NCBI GenBank assembly: GCA_003254905.1 | Contig: QANU01031401.1 | Coordinates: 205,208-269,207, forward strand | DNA from: Nissolia schottii | Taxonomy: Eukaryota > Streptophyta > Magnoliopsida > Fabales > Fabaceae | DNA: 64,000 nt | Direction of reading: 5' to 3' | Part shown: piece after piece, positions 20,478 to 30,700 of the stretch | Layout: each line of letters begins with the position of its first letter | Position numbering within the stretch: the first letter of the stretch is position 1 | Notes under the pieces: model-generated | Told to the model about the DNA's origin: nothing | The model's database searches: none | Seen by the model: the letters and a program-made list of their open reading frames with translations, nothing else | Made by a program: the position numbers and the translations under genes

Positions 20478-22776
20478 ATGCAAAGCCTAATTGCGTCTGG
20501 TTCCTCTCCATTCCTCCAGAGTTACACCGTCCACCGTCACCATTACCCTCTCAACGGAGCACGCAGCCCGGCTCCGCTCAAGACTCACTGCGCCCAGAAA
20601 CCGCAGAGCCAAACAAGCCTCAAGACCTCATGGCCTTCGCTGTCACTTTCACTGTTCGGCGCTGGGTTCTTACTCGGTCCTCTTCTCGATGGACTCCACT
20701 CAAGAGTCAACCTCGTTGTGTACCAGTCAGGCTCCGTTGATGTGGGTCCACTCCACACAGATATCTGGGTGGGTGGCGTTTTCGTCAACCAGCTTGAGTT
20801 TTCTGCACAATTTCTTCTTTTTTTTTTTAAATTTTTTTAATTTTCTGCAGCTTCATCCGTTACTCTTCTCCAAACTGTGTGATGTTAACAGGTTCCTTTC
20901 TTGTTGGGGCTGTTTTACTGCGCGGTTGGTCTGCTTCAGCTCTACCTGGATGAGAGGGTCTTAAACAAGGTTCAAGAGGGAAGCTTAGCCAAAACAATTG
21001 CCTCGTTGATGTAAGTTCCTACAATGTCGAAAAAAGGTTTCTTGTTTCTCCTGTTGTTTATTTATTGGAAACCAAAAATGCTACGGGTGCACCCAATTTT
21101 ATACACCCATGCGTATACTATTAATAATGCACAAGCTTTATTTTCATGAGTGTACAAACAGTACAAACTTATAGATGATGATCTCAATTATACATGATTA
21201 AGTGCACAAACATTACAGACATTAAAATACAAACTTTATGTATGTGAGTATAGGGTGTATGTATGGTGTATATTTTTTGGTGGACGTGTAGCAAAACTCA
21301 TTTCGAAACAATGTGTTGCGGAATACCTTATCCGTTGTAAAATAAAAATACGAATAATTAGAGGGGGTGGGAAAAAAAAAACCAAAGTATTGAAAGTCAC
21401 ACATATAGTAGTTTAACTTATCGAACACGCTTAATCCACAGGGATGTAAAAGTGTATCATAAAACACAATTACTAGATAATTGATCTCATAACTCCTCTG
21501 TCTCAATTCCTCAGTGTTATATCCATTCATCTCTCCCAGATTTCCAATCCCTCTCAATTTATCTCTCTGCATAATTTCAACAATATCCCATTGTATGTAT
21601 CTGCTTGACAAACAACACGGTCTACACCCTCTTGGTCCCTAACAAAAAATAAATTAATCTCTAGGACCCTGATAATGCTATAAATTGAACACATAAGTCC
21701 ATAATTACCTTGAAACCAACTAAGAATTGGATGTGGTGGTAAATTGATGACTATAACCTCCCTCAACTTACCTGACATGACACCTCTAAACAAAACTATA
21801 TTAACTTCAACAAATGGTCCCCCAGAACGCGGAATGAGCGCGAGAGGTCATAGTCATCAATTTACCTCGGCGTCAAACTTTGAGCCAAATTCAAGATGAC
21901 TAGGGACTGGGTGTCCAGTTTATAGTAATGCCAAGGACCTCAAGACTAATTGATTTTTGTCAAGGACCAATGTGTCTATTGAAGACTTGTCGAGGACTAA
22001 GATGCCAATATTAATGACATTGTCGGCGACTAAGTTCGAGTTTACTCTTAACAAATCTACGATGTGCTTTTCTCACAGTGAGAGTAGTGATTAGGTTTAA
22101 AATTTGAATATACCACCAATAAAATAGCTAATAGCTAATAGTAATACTCACCAAGAGCAGAAATTGGGATCAAATTCAACACAATGTAAAACATGTTTGT
22201 TCCTGCAATAGATTTCTGGTGCTGTTTATAGAATTGAGTGCTGAACTTTACAAAGCTGGAGTGGCTGACAACGTCGAGGCCTACATATTATTCGCTGCGG
22301 CAGAGTTCATAATGGTTCTTCTTGGACGGGACATGGCCAGGCTTCACCCTGGCATGCCTTGTTGGCCTTGCCTGCCCACTGGCTAAGATACCCATAATGA
22401 AGTAAAGCTTTTTTCCTCTCTATCCCTTCCCCATAGAATGATACGATTCCATGACCAAGTGAAAAATGTTCAGCTATTGATTGGTCCATGTCCTTTTGCT
22501 TCTTTCAGGCTCTTCCACCTTTGGTACTATCCTCAAGCGAATATTGAAATCTTTGATCAGGTTGTTCACATTACCACCACTTTCACATTCTACCTGAGAG
22601 CAGCATTTTTTGCTTTATCATAAGAGTTCTAACACAAAAAAGTTACGATGAAATTCTACGTGCAGGGACTAGTTACTTGGACACTCACTTGCTACTTCGT
22701 GTATACGCCATTCTTAATCAATTTGTCACGGTGGCTGAGAACAGTTTATGCTGCACAAACAGAGGAGTCTACCTAA
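20478..22776 (+). CDS. INSIG-like membrane protein, five exons, one-base frameshift in exon 3
   Basis: Exons are 20478-20768, 20892-21010, 22212-22401, 22509-22560 and 22666-22776, all with GT-AG borders. The N-terminal ~48 residues are Ser/Thr/Lys/Arg-rich and lack acidic residues ([20 protein letters not shown]), which looks like a plastid transit peptide. Membrane segments follow: [39 protein letters not shown], then an [16 protein letters not shown] segment. The spacing of W-VP...VGLL...D, SA-L...A-NV and W--D resembles the INSIG family (PF07281). Animal INSIG proteins retain SCAP and HMG-CoA reductase in the ER; the role in plants is unknown to me. Exons 2-4 total 361 nt, one too many: an extra A at about 22310-22311 turns the expected ATATGG into ATAATGG and leads to an early stop. 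Without it the product is about 253 aa. This is either a sequencing error or a null allele. Confidence 0.72.
21074..21298 (-). mobile_element. MITE-1, copy in intron 2 of the INSIG-like gene
   Basis: Inverted copy of a ~225-bp element with ends of the form TGCTACACGTACACC. It shares, in the same order but on the minus strand, the blocks 'aagtttgtgcattatta', 'gtttgtgcact' and 'tatacttatatacataaag' with the copies at 28471, 28701 and 35042. It has no coding capacity. Confidence 0.75.
21737..21866. repeat. Inverted repeat in intron 2
   Basis: 'ggtaaattgatgactataa' at 21737 is mirrored by 'gtcatagtcatcaatttacc' ending at 21866, an imperfect foldback of about 23 bp per arm. It is probably the edge of a small transposon. 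Confidence 0.6.
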
Positions 22777-24051
22777 AGACAATGGTTTAGTATGTTGCTT
22801 ATTCTACTTTGATAAACTAGATTTAGACCACATCTTGCGCGGGCCCACAAAGTATAGGGTTAATATAATGACTATAGTGCTAGGTGTACACCGGTTTTGT
22901 TGTCATCGTACATCCACTTTATGACACACGTATGATATATACAGCGGTACTGAATGCACAAACTTTTGTACACACATACACAAACTTTTTCTACGCACAT
23001 GCACAAACATTTTTTACATACGAAACTAAATTAAATCGGATTTTCGACGCATTAAAATGTGAAAAGTAACTGCCTTGCTCTCTCTCTCTCTCTCTTGCTT
23101 CTCACTCACATTCTAAGCACGTAAACTCACTCGCTATCATGTACAAACATTTTAAAGCAAATGCACAAACTTTTGAACTGACGTGCACACATTTTTCAAT
23201 AAGCAAAAACAAATAATAACACGAAAATAAAATGAAAATGAAGAATAAGAAAATTTTGGTATTCACGTGCACAAACTTTTTACATATGCCCAAATTTTTG
23301 AACAATTAGAAATTAAAAATATGACGAAAATGAAAATAAAAACAAATATGAAGAACAAAACTTTGGTGCTATAGTGCACAAACTTTTGAATAATAATGCA
23401 TAATTCTTTTTACACGCACAAACTTTTCAATAAGAAAAATAACAAATACGAAAATGAAAACATTGAGATTCATATAATGTCTTGCAAAGAAGAAAATGAA
23501 GAAAAAATTATATCAAAATAGTGTGTGATAAATAAAGAAAAATGAACTAGAAAAAATGAATAAGTGTAGAACAAAAAAAAAAAAGTTTGTGATAAATGAA
23601 AAAAAAATACAAAGAAGTAAGAAAATGAAGGAAGAGTGATGGAAGAAAAAGGGGAAAAAAAAAGAGGGGTATGAGAGCGTGGGGGAGAGGAGAAAGAAAA
23701 TATGTATTTAATGTGATGACAATTAGTGTACACACAAAATAAAATTTTCATATAATAAATTTAATAAATGTGATTAGATATAGAATGACTATGTCTTAAA
23801 TTTTTTTTTTTTATGTATGAAAAAATATGAAATGATTATGTAATAAAATAAAATATTATTTATTTATGATAAAGTGAAAGTCTAATAGTACAAGAAAAAC
23901 AAAGAAATACGGCTATTATGGTGATTTGAAATGTATGAAAGTCATATGGATATCTAATAGTCAAATATTATTTCATTTTTTGGATGTCGTTCTTGTGCTT
24001 AACCATTTTTTTTAAAAAACAATTCTAATTGAGCACTAATGTTACACACAA

Positions 24052-24134
24052 AAAATACTCTTTCACATATTAAGACTCACACTTACATCATATGATATAA
24101 GTGTGAATCTCACAATACATGTGAAAGAGTATTT
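24052..24134. repeat. 83-nt imperfect hairpin
   Basis: Left arm 'aaatactctttcacat...actcacacttacatcat' pairs with right arm 'atgatataagtgtgaatct...atgtgaaagagtattt', with only short bulges and almost no loop. It could be a foldback MITE core or a small-RNA hairpin. Confidence 0.75.
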
Positions 24135-24398
24135 TGATGTTTAACATAACTATGATGTTAAACTAACAAAACTAATTTTTTTTTCACGTGTTTCCCTTTT
24201 CCCTTCACCGAATTCCATAGTAGTTTATGAACTTCATTTTCAGACATTATTACTTTTTAACTCATTCATATTTCAGTTCAAGTATTATGTAAACAGTTTT
24301 CAGCTATTAAAGAATCAATCAGTATTTATCTAATAATTGCATTTATTACATGTTTAGTATGTCACGGCAGTGCTTTCGTAGGGAGATAGCCCTACGTG

Positions 24399-24428
24399 CT
24401 GTCACGTCCTAAGTTGGGGCGTGACAGG
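24399..24428. repeat. LTR-end palindrome CTGTCACG...CGTGACAG
   Basis: A 29-bp near-perfect palindrome: ctgtcacgtcc, then taagtt, then ggggcgtgacag. Plant gypsy LTRs that begin TGTCACGCCCC often carry exactly this terminal hairpin, which would put an LTR on the minus strand starting at about 24427 and running toward lower coordinates. Its other end was not found. Confidence 0.5.
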
Positions 24429-26503
24429 TGTCATACCGACCAAACTGAAGATGAATGCTAGGTGTTGTGGTATTGCGAAACCAAGTGATTATCTGGTGAT
24501 TCTTACTATCTCATTCTTCCAATGTGTAAACAAAAATTTCGTCAGAATCATCTTCAGACTTGACAGGACACATAATATCACCTATTACATATCGCTAGAG
24601 TTTACGACCCTTCAAAAAACCACACATTGTCTGAACCCAATGGGTGTAGTTGGAACCATTTAGGATAACAGGAATAGGATGAGCTATATCTATTTTATCC
24701 ATGATTAAGCACAATGGCAAAAAGAACAATACTTTCAGGGTTGAATTGACCAAAAATGACTACAAAAATGGAATTATCTCACCAAAAAATCATAGGAAAG
24801 GTTGACTTTAGTGCCATGTCAGCATGCCATGTCAACAACAAAGAACACGTGTCAGCAACACGTCAAGACAGGAACTGCCGCCTCAGTGGCCAGTCAATGC
24901 GCTAGGGCTCAGTGAAAGTGGGTCAGAGTGTGGGTCTAGGCTTAAGTCACGATTTGGGCCTCGGTGTGTTTATGTGTTCCTTTTTTTCGTGTGTGTCGGT
25001 GTGGGTGGTCACGAGCTGGGCTTGAAAAAGGAAAAAAAAAATAAAAAATAAGGGAAAGGGCTCTGCAGCCCGTGATGGGGTGATAGAGCAACGTCACAGG
25101 CGGTGACAGAAACGAATCCCAGGGACAACAAGTCAGGGAGTAAAAATCGAGACGCATATGGAGCACGCGCAGAAGCGTAAGAGGGCCATGTGATGGCACG
25201 TGGCTTATTAGAATGACACCAAATTTTGGTGGCAGCGGCGGCGAACGTCAGAGAACACGAGGGTGCCAGTAGTGTAAGAAACGGTGCACGGGAAGGAAGA
25301 GTAACGGAGGAAGCAGCGGAGTTTAAAGGGGAGAGAGAGAGTCGCTAACTGATACCATGTTATGAGTACATAAACTCAACACAGAAGTCGGAAAAGGAGA
25401 GAGTTTAGTAAGAAGAGAAAATGCATTCCTCAGTACGTTCATTAAAATAGATGGTGAGCTTATTTATAAGCCGAAAACCCAATGACTAAAAATCAAATAA
25501 TAAATAAAAGAATATAAATAAAAGAATCAATCTAATCCTAATTACAATCAATCAGATATTTACAAGATCAAATCATAATCAAATTAAATATATGCTGCAA
25601 TAATTGAATCAATCACATCTTAACCTTTATAAAACATTTTTCTTCCCATATTCAGGACTTTGTTTTGTTTGGCCCTTTTGGGTTATCATCCATCGGCTAT
25701 TCTGTTAATGCCATTAATGTTGAGCTACGCTGTAGCAATGCTATCCAATAACAAGAGGAGTGGGTCGCTGGCGTCGTAATGTTACCCACCAACTAACTTT
25801 TGCCTATGGGATCGTCCAGAAATTAATGAGTATTGTGATGGGACCGTGGGAGTCTGAGGAAGATGATGGTCATGATGTGGATACCCAACAACATATCCCC
25901 TTTTTTAGTTGTTTTTTTTGTTCTTGGTTAATGTAGAGAAAATGGTTAGGGGAAGGAGAATAAAAGCCAACGACGATAACTACTTTGATAGCATGTTACG
26001 TTAGATGCCGGTCATTACAAGACAATATAAAACCACATTCAAGAGGTTGTGCTCATTACTCCAACACCCCCCCCCTCTTGTTTTATCTTTCAAGAATCAA
26101 ACTAGGTAAGCAAATAAAAATCTTCGTAAATGTATAAAATATGAATCGATAAAATTATTTTTATATAAAAATACAAATTTTAATTTTCAACACCATTATT
26201 ATTTTTTCTTTCATCGGCTATATAAATAAATGTTTCACAATAATTAAGAGTGTAAATATAAAAAAAATAATTACACTTAAATATTATAAATGGACAAATA
26301 TTTTAAAACTCTAATAACTCAAAATTGAATTATTTATGTATTAATACAAACTTTTTTTTTCCACTTTTCATTTAATAATTTATTAGCGCGGCATCTTACT
26401 TACAAACATAAGAGTGCTTACTTAATAGAATGAGCATTATAAAATACAAAATTATTCCTTGTCACCGAACGAGATCGATGTCAACATAAAAAGAGCCATA
26501 AGG

Positions 26504-26701
26504 ACTAACGATGGTTGGTCCAAGTGATGAGCGGTTTGATATCGCTTAAGCAAGGTCCCGAGTTCGAGACCTTGTGTATGCAGTTATACTGCCTGGGAGA
26601 CTCACTCGCCATAGCCAGGTGCCCGACCCGGGTCGACTCGGATTAGTCAAGGTTAAGCCTTCGATACCGGCAGACAACCTTAAAAAAAAAAAAAAAAAAA
26701 G
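26504..26701 (+). mobile_element. tRNA-derived SINE with target-site duplication
   Basis: The head, GGTTGGTCCAAGTGATGAGC, resembles a tRNA A box. 'gagttcgagacc' (26571-26582) is a good RNA polymerase III B box (GTTCGANNCC). The body ends in an A run of about 18 at 26682-26700. The 9-mer gccataagg flanks it at 26495-26503 and 26702-26710, as expected after L1-type target-primed insertion. It is non-coding. Confidence 0.85.
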
Positions 26702-26710
26702 GCCATAAGG

Positions 26711-27353
26711 CAACGGGATGGAGTGGTCATAGAAGACAATAAGGTTGTGCTCATTATTTGTTTCAACTACCTCATTTAGTTACCGCTGCAACTTTTCTTT
26801 TTCTATATTATTACCAATTCGGTTCCATCACCACCTTCAAATTCAGTCTCATTGGCTTTGTTCCATGCCTCGCAATCACTACACAGTGGCACGCCCATTT
26901 TCCTGCCGCCTGTAAGAGTGCGCATCATTCATGTACGTCATGTCATGACTCTGCGTAATGTGTGCATTAGATGCTCCTCATCCATGAAAATTTTACAAGC
27001 ACCTCATGTTTGGTTTTAATGCTTCTTATTTGACTTGGTAGTAATGTGATGTGATTCTTGTATTAGACAAAGCGGCACTCTAACCATCGATTTTTGATAT
27101 GACGTGAAAAAACTGCTATATATTGCTATCTAATGCGTCAAGTCATTACTTTATTTTTCTTTTTTTTTTTATTTTCCTTGTCACTTTCATTTGAAGCCGA
27201 TGAGAATAGAATAGAAGAGAAGAAGAAACTTTGGAATGAGACTAGTTCTTTATTATTCCCGTCGACTCGACCACTTACTTGAATGATCTTTCACTTATTC
27301 GGCAGAAGCAAGAGGAAGTTCAAGAGTTGGTGCTCTAAAAACAAAGGAAAACG
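26711..27353. promoter_or_regulatory. Upstream region of the LACS1-like gene
   Basis: No coding sequence recognised. This 640-bp stretch between the SINE and the LACS start codon must hold the promoter and 5' UTR. No TATA box is convincingly placed. A purine-rich leader (27203-27340) precedes the ATG. Confidence 0.35.
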
Positions 27354-27668
27354 ATGGAGGCTTTTTCTGCAAAGGTTGAGGAAGGAAGAGAAGGAGGAAA
27401 TGGCAACCCATGTGTTGGTCCGGTATACCGTAACCTCCTCTCCAAAAATGGATTTCCTCCAATGGATCCTGATTTCAGCACAACTTGGGATATTTTCAGG
27501 TAATTAATTTCAGTGCGTACTGTGTAGTTCACGTTCCACCTTATGAGGCTGTGCATGCTTAAAGGAAACGGTAACTAAAAATAGGAAAATTCAGCAATGG
27601 CCAGTATGCTATATTGTGGCTGATTCATGAATAGTGTTTTTATAATGATTTATTCGGAGACATGAATT

Positions 27669-27701
<33 letters not shown>

Positions 27702-30700
27702 NAGTGTGTCTGTGAAAAAGCATCCTCACAATAGGATGCTTGGATGGCGGAAATTTGCTGATGGAAAGGTAATTTTTATTTTTTAATGTCGGTGTCAGTT
27801 GATTTTATTATGCACCTCTAACGTGGCAAGGAAATGAGGTAATTGTTTTTTCTTCTTTTTTATTTTTATTATTAATTTTTCTCTTGTTGATAGTTTGGAT
27901 CATATGTCTGGAAGACATACAAGGAAGTTTACGATGAAGTTCTGCACATTGGCTCTGCTCTAAGAGCTTCCGGCGCTGAGCCTGTGAGTGAATGCTTTGC
28001 AAAAATGGGTTTCCCTCATAATTTTCTACAGAGCACATTAGCGGTAGTCTTTAATGGGAACGTTCTTAATGTCTATTGTGACCTTCCTATCACAGGGCTC
28101 TCGGATTGGAGTTTATGGATCTAATTGCCCTCAATGGATTGTAGCAATGGAGGTGCGTGCCGCACCTTCATAACCAATGGTGTTCTCAAAGCTTTTACTG
28201 TTATAATTCATAATCCTGTTGTTTATATTGGTGTAGGCTTGTTCTGCTTACAGCTTTGTTTGCGTGCCTCTCTATGACACACTTGGTGAGTTTGATCTTG
28301 AGTCCAATTTTATTATTATTTTTTTATGTGGCTAATTTTTCTGAATGATTGAGAGTTTTTTTTTTTTTTAATTAGTTATCAGATCTATGTAAAAACAACA
28401 TTCAAATTGAAGGTATCTTTATTTGGGGAGACGATTTTAAATGAAATTTCTGTTTCTATTTCATACTTTTAAGAGTCCTGGTACACGTATATAAAAAAAT
28501 ATACACCATGCATACACCCTATACTTATATACATAAAGTTTGTGTTTTAATGCTTGTAATGTTTGTGCTCTCAATTAAGTATAATTAAGAATATTGTCTA
28601 TAAGTTTGTAATGTTTGTGCACTCATGAAAATGAAGTTTGTGCATTATTAATGGTGTATGTATGGGTGTATAAAATTGGGTGTACATGTAGCATTTTTGT
28701 ATGAGTCCTGCTACACGTACATCAAAAAATATATACCGTACATACACCTTATACTTATATACATAAAGTTTGTATTTTAATGTCTGTAATGTTTGTGCAC
28801 TTAATTAAGTATAATTGAGAATATCATGTTTGTAATATTTGTGCACTCATGAGAATAAAGTTTGTGCATTATTAATGGTGTATGTACATGTGTATAAAAT
28901 TGGGTGTACATGTAGCATTTTTGTTTTTGTATTTTTAATTCACTACCAGCTCAGCCATTAATTCATTCAGCTACATTTTTCACCTAGTGTCGTTCTTTGT
29001 GCATTTATTGATTTTACGCCAAACGCAGGGCCCGGTGCTGTTAACTTTATAATAGATCATGCGGAAGTTGATATTGTTTTTGTCCAAGATAAGAAGGTCA
29101 AAGAGGTGAGATTTACTTTCTTGAGATGGAATTATGTTATATTCCTGGTGAATTCATATACACAGATCCAGAGGCAAATTACAGATCGAATCTCACATGT
29201 ACATATGCTGTTTGCACTTCGCAGCTTCTGAATCCTGATTGTAAATCTGCTAAGCGACTGAAAGGTAAAATGAAGCTTGTTGAATTTCAACACATTACTT
29301 ACTACTGTGCTACAGCTAACACAAGGCATTTATTTAACTGAGTTTGTCTTGTGGTCACAGCAATGGTGTGCTTCACTTTATTAACTGAGGAACAGAGAGA
29401 TAAGGCCGCGCTAATCGGAATTAAGCCATATTCCTGGGATGAGTTCTTGAACATGGTTGGTCCATAACCATATGGAATAACAATGCTAGTATGAACATTA
29501 ATTTAAAGATATAATCTAAATTACTAATATGAACAACAATGCTAGTTAGGTTGGTTTCTTGGACATTTGTGCACCATCTTTTTGGAAGAGGGAATGCTAG
29601 TTTGACAACATTTTTAGACAACAACATGTACCGCAACAAGAGGACAAAATTGATGTGGGGCTCATCATTAATTTTTTTCTTTTTCGTAAAACACATCAAT
29701 TTTGTCTTCTTATTGTTGTCTAAAAATGTTATTCATTTAGCATTTCTCTTTTATAACCGTAAAAAATCCATATGTAGTTGTCTGCGTATATGGACTTGAC
29801 AGTCATTTATTTAGCAGAGAAATAATCAATATGGTGCTACTTATGCCGTTCCCCGCTAATGTGCATTTTTCATGCTAAATTGCCAACTTCTCTCTATTCT
29901 TACAGGGTAAAGGAAACCCATTTGACATATTTCCACCGCGGGCTCATGACATTTGCACAATAATGTATACAAGTGGGACTAGTGGAGACCCTAAGGGTGT
30001 TGTTTTATCGCATGATAACGTAGCGGCTTTAGTTAGAGGAATGGATCTATTCATGGAACAATTTGAAGACAAGGTAATAAATATGAATTAATCAGATTGA
30101 TGCCTTATTGATCCACACAGACAGGCAAATTGTTAATTATTATATATACCATTTGTTTTCTTCTTTATTTTTTCCTATGGGGCTTGCGTGTGACACGTGT
30201 AAATTTACTTTGCATAGATGACAGTGGAAGATGTGTATTTGTCGTTCCTCCCCTTGGCCCATATCCTAGATCGCACGATTGAAGAGTACTTTTTCCGTAA
30301 GGGTGCATCTGTTGGCTACTATCATGGGGTACGTACGTACGGGAATTCCTGTTAATTTTGGTTTGCATAAATTCTTTTATGCACCGCTTAGAATAAAAGA
30401 ATTCATGTTCTACGAAATAATTTAAAGCATTAACTTCTTTTAGAAGTAATTAAGAAGACTATGGAGAAATAAAATAACCAATGCTTTAAATTAGAACATG
30501 AATTCTTTTGCTCTCCTTGTGAACAAAAGATTTTTTCCATGAAGAACATACATAGATGCTAACAAAATGGAATGTTCAAAAGTTCCTGTGCTTTCAATTC
30601 AGAGTCCTTTCAAGTTTTAACCAGTAGATAATGTACTAGTAAATTAATTAAAATAAGACTCATGCTATGCTATGAGGAGTGACTAAGACAAACAGTGTCT

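Larger units (their letters stand above)
22777..26494. other. Repeat-rich spacer between the INSIG-like and LACS1-like genes
   Basis: No gene recognised. 22880-23430 holds about nine copies of a 'gcacaaactttt' motif. 24052-24134 is a hairpin and 24399-24428 a terminal LTR-type palindrome. At 25350-25375 'ctgataccatgttatgag' resembles the complement of a methionine-tRNA primer-binding site next to a copia-type LTR remnant that would run to about 25640. The stretch after 25660, following ttcag, has a possible membrane-protein reading frame (PLMLSYAVAMLSNNKRSG, stop at 25779), but I cannot place it. Confidence 0.4.
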
